Assembly (NCBI GenBank): GCA_019449635.1
Contig: JAGRPI010000012.1
Coordinates: 78,802 to 142,801 of the forward strand
Direction: 5' to 3'
From: Candidatus Ferrigenium bremense
Lineage (GTDB): Bacteria > Pseudomonadota > Gammaproteobacteria > Burkholderiales > Gallionellaceae
Length of the DNA: 64,000 nucleotides
Positions 29,012-39,256 of this stretch are shown one piece after another. Position 1 is the stretch's first letter, and each line of letters opens with the position of its first letter. A program made the position numbers and the translations under genes. Under the pieces are notes generated by a model. The model worked only from the letters and a program-made list of their open reading frames with translations. It was not told the origin of the DNA and made no database searches.

Positions 29012-29045
29012 AAAAAGGCCAAGGAGTTATCCTTGGCCTTTTTCA
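29012..29045. terminator. Terminator just inside the transposon left end
   Basis: Perfect 13-bp arms AAAAAGGCCAAGG (29012-29024) and CCTTGGCCTTTTT (29031-29043) with a 6-nt loop, functional in both directions. It may insulate the cargo from dut transcription and end any outward transcription. Confidence 0.88.
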
Positions 29046-29211
29046 TTCCCCGCTTGCCTGCCGCAGCCGACCTTGCTACATTATTGGCAAGGCCGTCTGA
29101 GCCGAACCTGTCACCGGGTTAAAACGGACATCAAGCGCAACACTCTGCACGACCTTCGATCCGGTCGATGCGTAATCGGTGAACATCGACTTAACTTGAT
29201 TGGAGGCCATC

Positions 29212-29970
29212 ATGGCATCGATTCCATTATCCGAATCCGCACTTGTATCACTGAAGAAAACTCTTCGTACTGAATACCCAGATATCAAATCATCGCACCT
29301 GACTGAAGCTATTGCCGCTGCTTTGGGCCGCAAGTCGCATGCTGCTTTGCTTGCTGACCTATCCAAGCAACAAAACTCTCCTTGCTACGATTTATTGATT
29401 GATGAGGACTTTGATAGCCGTCTGCAAGAATTCGGTTATCCCGCCGATCCAGAATTTAGCTTTGAGTGGTTGGACAAGTCTGTATCAGAGATTATTTCCA
29501 CAGTGCCGCCATCTGCTTTAGATATCGAATACCGTACAGAGCGCGAGCGTGCGTGGCGTAACCTGATGGTGTGTGCGATCAACGAGGGGTTACGCCTAAA
29601 GCTGTTCACCCTGCACCCTGACAATTACAACTGGGCACCACAGGAAGACAATCATCACCAGCGAGATGGCCGAACATTTGATTTCGTTCTTCCTAACGGG
29701 CTGCCAGCTCGCGGCTATGTAGGCGATGCGGGATTTGGAGAGCTATCTATCCATGCGGCCGTTAATCCAAGCGGTGATTGGGTAAAGGCAGGGAATGCAG
29801 GTTTCTTAGCTGGCGACGCTTTTGCTGCTGGATGGCTAGAGCGCCAAGATGGAGCTTGGCTTCAGTCGGCCACGACTCAGTTCAATTGTCGGAAGCCGTT
29901 GCTGAATTCACTTGCCAACATTGAGGTTCGTCCGCGTGGGTTTGGGGATCGAGGGCGGGTGATTATGTAA
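29212..29970 (+). CDS. Hypothetical transposon passenger protein
   Basis: A 252-residue protein I do not recognise as a whole. The N-terminal stretch LKKTLRTEYPDIKSSHLTEAIAAALGRKSHAALLADL resembles the short helical domain found at the N-terminus of some glyoxalase-superfamily-related proteins; this is a weak resemblance. The remainder is mixed alpha/beta with a Gly-rich C-terminal half (GYVGDAGFGELSIHAAVNPSGDWVKAGNAGFLAGDAFAAGW) and no membrane segment. The ATG at 29212 has GGAGG 5 bp upstream. It is the only cargo gene on the plus strand and is convergent with the restriction genes. Confidence 0.7.
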   Translation: MASIPLSESALVSLKKTLRTEYPDIKSSHLTEAIAAALGRKSHAALLADLSKQQNSPCYDLLIDEDFDSRLQEFGYPADPEFSFEWLDKSVSEIISTVPPSALDIEYRTERERAWRNLMVCAINEGLRLKLFTLHPDNYNWAPQEDNHHQRDGRTFDFVLPNGLPARGYVGDAGFGELSIHAAVNPSGDWVKAGNAGFLAGDAFAAGWLERQDGAWLQSATTQFNCRKPLLNSLANIEVRPRGFGDRGRVIM

Positions 29971-29984
29971 CCAATGTACCTCCA

Positions 29985-30022
29985 ATAGAAAGGCCGTAGT
30001 TTTTCACTTTGGCCTTCGTTTT
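29985..30022 (+). terminator. Possible terminator between convergent cargo genes
   Basis: AAAGGCC and GGCCTT pair around a 16-nt T-rich loop and are followed by CGTTTTC. It lies 15 bp past the stop of the hypothetical gene. The stem is short, so this is tentative. Confidence 0.45.
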
Positions 30023-30145
30023 CTGCGAGCTAAATTGTTTTGAGCGCGTAGAAGTTGGCTCTATATCCTCGCGGTAATCCGATCTTCAGTTTCCAACGTT
30101 GGCGAAACGTGTGTAAAAGAATGAGGTTGCGTTGCAACCCTATTT

Positions 30146-30675
30146 TCATATCCGCTTAGTTACGGACGCTAATGCTCTGTGTGCTTCCTCGACAACCCCT
30201 GCAAACAATTCGGTTCCGAGATGTGTTAATCCCTCCCAGTCGACAATCTGCGAACCATCAGCGGCAGTAACCACGGGAATCATGATCATCTGGCGAGATA
30301 ATCTTCCAACATTTATTGCGTTTCCACGGTGGTACTTCGGAAAGCACTGATGGGTAATCGCAGATGCCAAACACACCAAAGCACTAGTAGATAAACCTTG
30401 CAGCTTGGGTTCTAGTCCTAAAACATGATTCGACGGCCAGAATGGCCTCGGCTGGTAGAAACATGTTCCTGCACCACCATCTCCGTCTTTAACCAGCGAC
30501 AGCCATCCACCTGGGCACTTTGCCTTATCGACGTACCCGACAATGCCGTTATTTTGGAAAGACGCTGCAACATACGGCACCGCACCGCTATCTTTCTTAG
30601 TGGCTCCCATACCATTGTGAACGAGGAACAAGTCAGTAATCAGAACTGGCCCGAACGTCAGCTTTTCGTACACAC

Positions 30676-30679
<4 letters not shown>
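30146..30679 (-). CDS. DNA-specificity subunit, single target-recognition domain
   Basis: A 177-residue protein resembling one target-recognition domain of BcgI-type and type I S subunits: KLTFGPVLITDLF at the start, VPYVAASFQNNGIVGYVDKAKCPGGWLSLVKDGDGGAGTCFYQPRPFWPSNHVLGLEPK in the middle, and the helical connector region at the end. Ordinary S subunits have two such domains and are about twice as long, so this one would specify a half-site and may act as a dimer. Its start overlaps the methyltransferase stop by 4 bp. Confidence 0.72.
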
Positions 30680-32826
<2,147 letters not shown>

Positions 32827-32842
32827 TCGTTCCTTTCATAAT

Positions 32843-34120
32843 TCAATCCTCAAAAAAGAATATCCCTCTCTGCCGGGGAGGCAGGATTTGGTCTTTAGCT
32901 TTCACTTGCAGGCCGGATCGACGATGCGCACCGTCATCGCCAATGACCTCAATGATTTTTTCATCGATAAGCTTCTCAATTGCTTCTCGGTAGATTGTTG
33001 CTGAGGCAGGGGAAGTGTTACATGTCTTGGCGAATAACTCGCCGAAGCTCACACCATCATCGTGCGAATAAATCAGTCTAGGGAGTTGCCGCATCAAGGC
33101 TGAAATACTGGCCTCTTTCGCAACATTGTCAAACTCAAATCCCAATCCGGACTGTCGCTTGAAATCGCTGTCATGATCAGGGTCATAACCAACCATCTGG
33201 AACATGTTGAGTCCGGCACCGCCATAATGAATGAAATAGTTATGGTTACTCCAGTGTACTTCGGTCATTACGTCGCGGGCGCGGTGATGTTGCGACATGT
33301 GAATCAGCCAATAATCGCCATGCCCCTTTTTGTTTCGAATAAAAAATGGGGTAAAGTATTCCGCACCGCACCGGCTTACCAACTCTTTATACAAGGCGCT
33401 CTGAATAAAGTAACGCCAATCCCGGTCAGAATTCTTAATCTCTTCAAGACTTTTCCCTTGCCACGGCTGAGGTATGCCGATCTCCACCAATAAGTCATTG
33501 GTGATTTTTTTATCGTTCGCAAAATTAAGTAATGAATCTACGCCAAAGGTCAGGATAACCTCTGCACTAGGCAAGTTCGAAAAAATCTTCTGGATGATCG
33601 GTGTGGGCACATCTTTGTACCCATACTGGTCAAGCACAAAGATGGAGCGCCCGTTACGTGGACTCTTGTGCTTGATAAAATCGATAATTTTATCGGCTTC
33701 GTCTTGGAATTTCGCATGCTTCAATTGGATCGTGTTACCCAATGCAGCGGCATAGCCATCCTCACGCAGCACCTTATCCAGATGAAGGTGGGCATTCCTG
33801 TCGGCTTCTACAAAGAAGTAACTCACGTCCAACTGAACCGGCTTGCGCCGATCCTTGTTAATCAGATATTCAGCTTCTTTCGTGGCTTCAAGAAAGATGA
33901 AAGGGGATCCCTTTACCAACTCCTGGGTGTCGCTGTGATAATACAGGCCGCCGCCAGCAAAACCGTCCACAAGGGTAAGGCGCAGCACGTCCTGATTAGG
34001 AGAACTCACCAGTGTCTGGAAATATGCCGCCAAGTAGCTTTGCAGAATGCGATGTTTCGCAATGCTATGCTGCTGAATAACGTCAGGCCCGGCACTCCAA
34101 TCGTAGTGTCTTATGGACAT
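32843..34120 (-). CDS. tcmP: Three-Cys-motif partner protein TcmP (second copy)
   Basis: A 425-residue member of the TcmP family, which occurs beside Gp37/Gp68 (three-Cys-motif) proteins and has no assigned function. LRLTLVDGFAGGGLYYH resembles a Rossmann/SAM-binding motif I, and SIFVLDQYGYKDVPTPIIQKIF sits where methyltransferases have a DPPY-type motif. The C-terminal part (about 330-425) contains a helical winged-helix-like segment (SFGELFAKTCNTSPASATIYREAIEKLIDEKIIEVIGDDG). It starts 9 bp after the Gp37/Gp68 gene and ends 16 bp before the restriction gene. Confidence 0.82.
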   Translation of the reverse strand: MSIRHYDWSAGPDVIQQHSIAKHRILQSYLAAYFQTLVSSPNQDVLRLTLVDGFAGGGLYYHSDTQELVKGSPFIFLEATKEAEYLINKDRRKPVQLDVSYFFVEADRNAHLHLDKVLREDGYAAALGNTIQLKHAKFQDEADKIIDFIKHKSPRNGRSIFVLDQYGYKDVPTPIIQKIFSNLPSAEVILTFGVDSLLNFANDKKITNDLLVEIGIPQPWQGKSLEEIKNSDRDWRYFIQSALYKELVSRCGAEYFTPFFIRNKKGHGDYWLIHMSQHHRARDVMTEVHWSNHNYFIHYGGAGLNMFQMVGYDPDHDSDFKRQSGLGFEFDNVAKEASISALMRQLPRLIYSHDDGVSFGELFAKTCNTSPASATIYREAIEKLIDEKIIEVIGDDGAHRRSGLQVKAKDQILPPRQRGIFFFED

Positions 34121-34129
34121 CCTGCGCCT

Positions 34130-34876
34130 TTAAAGAAGAGCTCCAAGTTCCGGCATCTGATCCCAAGTGCGACCACGAAATTTTCGGCCGTTCTCTCTTT
34201 TAGCCCTCTTTTTGCCATCAGCACCCCAGCCTCCCCATTGTTTGAAAAAGAAAGCTACATCCTGCTGTTCACACTGAAATTGTATCGACTCGACCCATTC
34301 CGGTTTCATTGGGCGGGCCTTGGGGCCGGACTCTCCGCCGACAATCACCCAATGAATATCCTTCAGATCGAAATCACCCAGATCTTCCAGAAGTGGCTCA
34401 ACCGATAGGAATCTTACCTGCGCATCCACGGAACGCAAATGTTCGATTCGCGGAAGACCATATTTCTGATCTTCTACGGATACACCAAGCCAAGCATTGG
34501 CTGGAACGGGCCTATTGGAAAAGTATTTCGCCATGCGCGCCGCACGCTTGGTCAATATCTGGTAGGTATGTTGCGGTGTCTGTCCGATGGTTTTGAATAT
34601 CCGGTCGATATACTCAAACGGCACCTTCTCATGAAACACGTCTGACATCGAGTTTACGAAATAAACCGTTGGTTTCTTCCTCTTCAATGGAGCATCAAGC
34701 CGATTAGGAAGAAGTGTCAGTTTGAAGCTATTGTCATATCCGGGAGCCTCCATGGCCTGCAGTCGCTTTGACATGGTCTCGGCATAGCAGTGTTTGCAGC
34801 CCGGTGAAACCTTAGTGCATCCTACAGTGGGATTCCATGTCTGCTCTGTCCATTCGATTTTGCTGTTGGTTGTCAT
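34130..34876 (-). CDS. Phage Gp37/Gp68 family (DUF5131) three-Cys protein
   Basis: A 248-residue protein with the family signature IEWTEQTWNPTVGCTKVSPGCKHCYAETMSKRLQAM. The Cys-x6-Cys-x2-Cys cluster is thought, by analogy with radical SAM enzymes and spore photoproduct lyase, to bind an iron-sulfur cluster. Further conserved segments are VYFVNSMSDVFHEKVPFEYIDRIF and WVIVGGESGPKARPMKPEWVESIQFQCEQQDVAFFFKQWGG. Substrate and function are unknown. It is flanked by two tcmP genes (4-bp overlap on one side, 9-bp gap on the other). Confidence 0.85.
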   Translation of the reverse strand: MTTNSKIEWTEQTWNPTVGCTKVSPGCKHCYAETMSKRLQAMEAPGYDNSFKLTLLPNRLDAPLKRKKPTVYFVNSMSDVFHEKVPFEYIDRIFKTIGQTPQHTYQILTKRAARMAKYFSNRPVPANAWLGVSVEDQKYGLPRIEHLRSVDAQVRFLSVEPLLEDLGDFDLKDIHWVIVGGESGPKARPMKPEWVESIQFQCEQQDVAFFFKQWGGWGADGKKRAKRENGRKFRGRTWDQMPELGALL

Positions 34877-35769
34877 GATCGTTGCCCCAATAAATAGTCT
34901 GCGATTCGAATTGCCGTGGATGCGCCTTTAGGATTGCCGGCTGCAAAACAGAGCAAATACATCGGGTTATTGCGCGAGTTGTATAACGCCTTTGTGGTAG
35001 GCGCTACACCGTGGAATATGGTCTTCAGTCGGTTAATAAGGAATTGTCCAATCCGATCAAAGGAAGCGTCCTTTACCAACTTCGGGTCTTCGCTGAACAG
35101 ATCGGATTGCTGTGACTTTGTATAAAACTCGGTCTTCCACGCATCCGTTCCGAAGATTTTTGTAAGTTTGTCAGCAAAAGCTTTGGGTGGGGTCGCCTCA
35201 CGCGTGAGCAATCTGTTTGCGCCGGTTCCTAACGGAAACAGAAACCATAGATCAACGGCTTTTGTGTCGGCAATTTGCTTAAGCAAATCCCACTCAATAT
35301 TCATTCCGTAGGGATCGAGAAAAATAACGGCCCGCTCTTTCATCCAGTCCCTGCGCTTGCACAACTCTCGGATTGCCTGCGGCCCATCTTCTTGGCGGAT
35401 ATGGCATCTAGACTCCAATTCAGGGAAGTCGCGTTTGATCATCGACTGGAGCTGCTCGACGTGATCCCGCTTTTTGTCGATAAAGACATACTCGTCGAAA
35501 GGCGAGGTAAGCTCCAGCGCAATCCGTGCACTACCTTTCAAATAGGCTTCGACCTCGGGAAGTTCGTCTGCCCCAAAAAGTTGCCGGTCTTCAAGATTAA
35601 CTTCCGGAGCTTTGCGTTCACCTGTTCCGGCGAATGCGTCGACGTAAATCGTCTTGAAGAATCTGGCTTTTTCATTTTGAGTGAATATAAGGCGATATTG
35701 GGTAAGGTAGTTCTTGAGCGCTTCAAGCTTTTGCTCAGTCCATTGCCCACCGAATTCGTGATCCACCAT
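34873..35769 (-). CDS. tcmP: Three-Cys-motif partner protein TcmP (first copy)
   Basis: A 298-residue TcmP protein. The N-terminal FGGQWTEQKLEALKNYLTQYRLIF and the Rossmann-like KTIYVDAFAGTGERKAP are family features, and RAVIFLDPYGMNIEWDLLKQIADTKAVDLWFLFPLGTGANRLL carries a DPYG motif. It is shorter than the second copy and lacks its C-terminal winged-helix-like part. It follows the LexA-like gene by 15 bp and overlaps the Gp37/Gp68 gene by 4 bp. Confidence 0.84.
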   Translation of the reverse strand: MVDHEFGGQWTEQKLEALKNYLTQYRLIFTQNEKARFFKTIYVDAFAGTGERKAPEVNLEDRQLFGADELPEVEAYLKGSARIALELTSPFDEYVFIDKKRDHVEQLQSMIKRDFPELESRCHIRQEDGPQAIRELCKRRDWMKERAVIFLDPYGMNIEWDLLKQIADTKAVDLWFLFPLGTGANRLLTREATPPKAFADKLTKIFGTDAWKTEFYTKSQQSDLFSEDPKLVKDASFDRIGQFLINRLKTIFHGVAPTTKALYNSRNNPMYLLCFAAGNPKGASTAIRIADYLLGQRS

Positions 35770-35784
35770 ATCGTCGCCCTCGGC

Positions 35785-36363
35785 CTATCCGTATTTGCGG
35801 TAACACCCGACCACACGCCCGTACAGCCTCCAATCCACTTTGGGACGAATGAGGGGGTAATCCTTATTGCCCGGCTTTAGATAGAACTCTTTTTTTTCAC
35901 GGGCCAGATACTTCACTGTGTATTCATTATCAACGATGGCGACCACGATGTCGCCGGGCATGGTTGGCGTATCTCGCTCCACGATTACTACATCCCCCGG
36001 CAGCAATCCCGCCTCAATCATCGAGTCGCCCTTGATCGTTAGCAGCTCGGTACGTGACGGACGTTGAATCAGAAAATCGTCGATAGACACAACATCATGT
36101 GGCACATCGTTCGCTGGCTGAGGCACGCCGGCGCGCACAGTATCAGCAATCTCACGTTCAAAGAATCGCTTTCCCGGCTGTAAACGCCGATCTGGTGTTT
36201 GATCCAGCACGCCAACCACCTTCATTCGATTGACCATCGCCGCGACTGCTGATGTGGATCTTAACCCGACGAGTTTGGCCACCGAAGTAAAGGATGGCAG
36301 CACCCTATGATGGGCGTAGTAGTCCTGAAGTTTGCCAAGGTATTCAGTGTCGCGGTTTTGCAT
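35785..36363 (-). CDS. LexA-like self-cleaving repressor
   Basis: A 192-residue LexA/S24-family protein. The N-terminal half has a LexA-type winged-helix region (LQDYYAHHRVLPSFTSVAKLVGLRSTSAVAAMVNRM). The cleavage site is Ala78-Gly79 (TVRAGVPQPA), the nucleophile Ser114 in TIKGDSMIEAGLLPGDVVIV, and the general base Lys151 in EYTVKYL. All parts needed for RecA-stimulated self-cleavage are therefore present. It is the first gene of the cargo operon and likely represses it; whether it is a second LexA or a dedicated regulator cannot be told here. Confidence 0.88.
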   Translation of the reverse strand: MQNRDTEYLGKLQDYYAHHRVLPSFTSVAKLVGLRSTSAVAAMVNRMKVVGVLDQTPDRRLQPGKRFFEREIADTVRAGVPQPANDVPHDVVSIDDFLIQRPSRTELLTIKGDSMIEAGLLPGDVVIVERDTPTMPGDIVVAIVDNEYTVKYLAREKKEFYLKPGNKDYPLIRPKVDWRLYGRVVGCYRKYG

Positions 36364-36378
36364 GGCGCGATTGTATAT

Positions 36379-36446
36379 GAATGTTCACTCGATTAAAACA
36401 CAATTTATCGAATGTTCTTTCGTATAGAACAATCATTCTATATAAT
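36379..36446. promoter_or_regulatory. Divergent promoters with palindromic operator
   Basis: GTTCT-N7-AGAAC (36414-36430) is a perfect inverted repeat, and GAATGTTC occurs twice in direct orientation (36379-36386, 36410-36417), with the related GAACAATCATTC at 36427-36438. A perfect TATAAT (36441-36446) faces the transposase. In the other direction TTGTTC, a 17-bp spacer and GATAAA could serve the repressor operon. The palindrome lies over both, so one repressor could control cargo and transposase. Inferred from sequence only. Confidence 0.6.
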
Positions 36447-36473
36447 CACTTCAAACAGGTTTTGTTCTCAATC

Positions 36474-37565
36474 ATGCCCGCCCATTTCTGGTTATCAAAA
36501 GAGGCTATACCGCTCACGCTTGATGAGTTATCTCTTCTGAGCGAGGATCAGGCTCGCCGATTTTTGGCTGAGATGCGTTGGGGCTGTGCAGATAAGCAGG
36601 TCTGCCCAGACTGTGGCGTGGTGGATTCTCATTACGACATTCGCACGCGCAAGCAATGGCGCTGCAAGCACTGTTCACACACTTTCTCGGTTACAACCAA
36701 CACACCGTTCGCTGACCACAAGATCAGTTACCGCAAACTGGCGATGGCGATCTTCGCGTTCGTCATCAATCAGAAGGGGTTGGCCGCGCTGACACTGCGC
36801 CGCATTATCGGCGGGCACTATCGAACCTCGTTTACGTTGCTGCACAAGATCCGCGAGGCGGTGATGTTGACGGTAAGCACAGAGAAAATGAATGGTGTGA
36901 TCGAGATCGACGGCGGCCACTTTTCCGGCAAGAAGCGCAAAGGTCGCAAGAAGAAGGAATCAACACCAGCGGACAAGAATCAAGTTCCAGCCAAATACAG
37001 CAACCAGCATCGCTCCAAGGTTGGCGCTTCAGCATTTCCGTTCCACCCGAACCGGCGCATCGTGATTGTGTTGCGCGAGATGTTTGGTGAGGCTGGCAAG
37101 GGCGCATCTCGCACTGTCGTAGCCGTGTGCAAATCAGAGAATGCAGCCGATGTTCAAGCACTGGTAAAGCAGTGGGTCAATGAACGCTCAACGATCCACT
37201 CAGACGAACTGCCTGCCTATGGGAATCTGAAGCTTATGGGCTTTGTCCATGAGGCAGTAAATCACTCGGAAGAGTTTTCAAGGGATGATGGCGTGAACGA
37301 GAACCAAGCGGAAAGCTTCTTCTCACGGATGAGACGCTCCTGTTTCGGCATTTACCACCGCATCACGCCGAAGTACATGTTGGACTATGCCTGCGAGATG
37401 GCGTGGCGCGAGGACATGCGACGGAAGAATACCAAGCATCAGATGCGGTCATTATTCCAACGAGTCTGTAGTGCTGGTGTTTCGTCGGATTGGTTCAACT
37501 ACTCTCATGGACACAGGCGTATGGCAGAGATCATGTTTCAAGCGCCGCTGTCATCGGCTACATAG
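36474..37565 (+). CDS. IS1595-family transposase
   Basis: A 363-residue DDE-type transposase. An N-terminal zinc ribbon (CPDCGVVDSHYDIRTRKQWRCKHC) precedes the catalytic domain, with first Asp in IEIDGGHFSGKKRKGRKK, second in STIHSDELPAYGNL and the Glu/Asn region NQAESFFSRMRRSCFGIYH. These are ISXO2/IS1595 features. The start MPAHFWLSKEAIPLTLDEL at 36474 is preferred; an upstream frame overlaps the regulatory region. Its 3' end overlaps the convergent gene by 28 bp. It is apparently intact. Confidence 0.93.
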   Translation: MPAHFWLSKEAIPLTLDELSLLSEDQARRFLAEMRWGCADKQVCPDCGVVDSHYDIRTRKQWRCKHCSHTFSVTTNTPFADHKISYRKLAMAIFAFVINQKGLAALTLRRIIGGHYRTSFTLLHKIREAVMLTVSTEKMNGVIEIDGGHFSGKKRKGRKKKESTPADKNQVPAKYSNQHRSKVGASAFPFHPNRRIVIVLREMFGEAGKGASRTVVAVCKSENAADVQALVKQWVNERSTIHSDELPAYGNLKLMGFVHEAVNHSEEFSRDDGVNENQAESFFSRMRRSCFGIYHRITPKYMLDYACEMAWREDMRRKNTKHQMRSLFQRVCSAGVSSDWFNYSHGHRRMAEIMFQAPLSSAT

Positions 37566-38053
37566 TTATCAGTCCAACACCAAATGCCCTCAAGCGTGTC
37601 GGGCGTGGAGGGTAATCGGACAACCGCACCTTTTGCCTTGAAAACATTGAGTGGTCGCCGTACCAGTTCCCGAGAGCGGTTGCGTTCCTTTGTAGTGGAC
37701 ATAGGCAAGTTAAATACGGCTACCATGTGCTGAAGTAAAGCACCGCTCGACACCGGGCCGCCAGCTTCCTTGAGTATTCTCACCAGTTCACGCCTGAATG
37801 CGCCATGCCGGGCTTCTTGACGCCGAGGGGTTGAACGAATCGGCTTGATATGTGAGGTATCAATGGCAGAGGCGGCAGTGATTTTGCCATCCAACTCAAC
37901 AATCCTCGTTTCAACTTGCAGAAGCTCTTGATCGAGGCGGGATAATTCTTCCTGCAATCTGACCCGGCGAGAGCGCAGCAGGGCGCAATGCCCTGCGGTG
38001 TACGCGCGCTCCTTAATCAATCGACTTACCTTTGGGCCGACATGGTTTGCCAT
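37538..38053 (-). CDS. Hypothetical protein at the transposon right end
   Basis: A 171-residue protein I cannot assign. The N-terminal 70 residues form a predicted coiled coil (CALLRSRRVRLQEELSRLDQELLQVETRIVELDGKI). The C-terminal half resembles a winged helix (AFRRELVRILKEAGGPVSSGALLQHMVAVFNLPMSTTKERNRSRELVRRPLNVFKAKGAVVRL), suggesting DNA binding. Lying between transposase and end repeat, it may be a transposition accessory or regulatory protein. Confidence 0.72.
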   Translation of the reverse strand: MANHVGPKVSRLIKERAYTAGHCALLRSRRVRLQEELSRLDQELLQVETRIVELDGKITAASAIDTSHIKPIRSTPRRQEARHGAFRRELVRILKEAGGPVSSGALLQHMVAVFNLPMSTTKERNRSRELVRRPLNVFKAKGAVVRLPSTPDTLEGIWCWTDNYVADDSGA

Positions 38054-38087
38054 GCTGGCGATGAGAGCACATCAAAGGCGTGATGTC

Positions 38088-38111
38088 TTGTGCATCAGAT
38101 GCATAATAGCG
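38088..38111 (-). repeat. Transposon right terminal inverted repeat
   Basis: TTGTGCATCAGA followed by TGCATAATAGCG, complementary to the left end at 23 of 24 positions; the ATTGAAAA duplication follows at 38112-38119. Confidence 0.9.
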
Positions 38112-38114
38112 ATT

Positions 38115-38150
38115 GAAAAACAAAAGCCCGCCGAAGCGGGCTTTTGTTTT
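38115..38150. terminator. Bidirectional terminator (PEGA lipoprotein gene; formerly dut)
   Basis: AAAACAAAAGCCCGC and GCGGGCTTTTGTTTT pair around CGAA, with A/T tracts on both sides. It ends the PEGA lipoprotein gene and, before the transposon inserted, would have stood about 25-30 bp after dut. Confidence 0.9.
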
Positions 38151-38164
38151 GGTGTGTTATAAAA

Positions 38165-39199
38165 TCAGCGTTCCAGGTTCAGTTCCATCTCGGTATTGTC
38201 GCCCTTGCGTACCGACACCTTCTCGGTGACCATCTTGTAGCCTTCCAGCTTCACGCTGATCGCGTGCACACCGGCTTCCATTTCCAGGCGCAGCGGCGAC
38301 AGCCCGTAATACACCCCGTCCAGATACACCTTGGCGCGCTGCGGATTGGTGTTCACCAGCAACAGCCCTGATGAGGCGCTGGCGCGCGGCATGTAGGCAG
38401 GCGGGGGAACGGCGCCGCCCGGCTGTACGCCATAACCCGGCGTCACCATTGCGGGGGCTGCCGGCGCGGGCTTGGCAGCAGCTGGTGCGACATAGACCGT
38501 CACGCCGGGGATCGGCTTGGTGCCGGCTGTCAGGTTGAACAACTCCGGCTGCGAGGCCATCAACGATGCGCTGATCGCCTCCACGGTCTTGTTGCTGGCA
38601 ATACGCAATTCCTTGTTCAGGTAAGTGATCACGTCATCCTTGTTGTTGCCGGAAACGCCGGCAAAGCGATCGTTCTTTTCCATTACCAAACCCGACCATA
38701 CCACCTTGCCGGTAGCCACTTCCTTCAGGGTAGTCTCGATCGCAATGCTGATTTCGTCGCGTGCCTTGACGTTCAGGGTCAGATCCTTGATGACTCCGGA
38801 CACTTCAAATAACGCGTTGCTGGCGCTACTGCCCTCCATCACCAGATAGCCTTCCGAGTCAAACCGCTTCTTGATCGCTACCGTAACGATATTCGCGATT
38901 TCCTGGTCGAGCAGCATCTGATCGCCATCCACGCCACGAACCCGCAGTTCAGCCGTCCCTAAAAAACGCGGATTACCAACCTTACGCTGGTCGACATATT
39001 TGTTGACGCGCAAAGTTGCACCGTACTTGAGTAGTGGCCCGGAACTGTCGCCGCCCGTCTTTTTTCCGGTGGTACTGAGTGTGCTGTCGCTGCCATTGAA
39101 CCAGCCATTAACGGAATCCTTGGCCTCCTTGACGGAGGAACATCCGGCAACCGCAGACAACAGCACAACCAGCGCAACATGCCGCAATAATCGACTCAT
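38165..39199 (-). CDS. PEGA-domain lipoprotein
   Basis: A 344-residue lipoprotein with lipobox LLSAVAGCSS. The middle part (about 55-215) resembles curli-CsgG/LpoB-like lipoprotein folds (YGATLRVNKYVDQRKVGNPRFLGTAELRVRGVDGDQMLLDQEIANIVTVAIKKRF...). A Pro/Ala linker leads to a C-terminal PEGA domain (GLLLVNTNPQRAKVYLDGVYYGLSPLRLEMEAGVHAISVKLEGYKMVTEKVSV). The ATG at 39199 follows AAGGAC and opens the signal peptide directly. The function is unknown; a cell-envelope role is inferred. Confidence 0.82.
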   Translation of the reverse strand: MSRLLRHVALVVLLSAVAGCSSVKEAKDSVNGWFNGSDSTLSTTGKKTGGDSSGPLLKYGATLRVNKYVDQRKVGNPRFLGTAELRVRGVDGDQMLLDQEIANIVTVAIKKRFDSEGYLVMEGSSASNALFEVSGVIKDLTLNVKARDEISIAIETTLKEVATGKVVWSGLVMEKNDRFAGVSGNNKDDVITYLNKELRIASNKTVEAISASLMASQPELFNLTAGTKPIPGVTVYVAPAAAKPAPAAPAMVTPGYGVQPGGAVPPPAYMPRASASSGLLLVNTNPQRAKVYLDGVYYGLSPLRLEMEAGVHAISVKLEGYKMVTEKVSVRKGDNTEMELNLER

Positions 39200-39256
39200 G
39201 GATTTCGTCCTTAAATAATCAGGTTTGTTTGTGCGCATGTTTATGGACATGCGGCG

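Noticed and set aside
29076..29366. A 96-codon minus-strand frame at the left end of the transposon
   Set aside because: It overlaps the promoter and 5' part of the passenger gene at 29212, which has a good ribosome-binding site; no motif supports the antisense frame.
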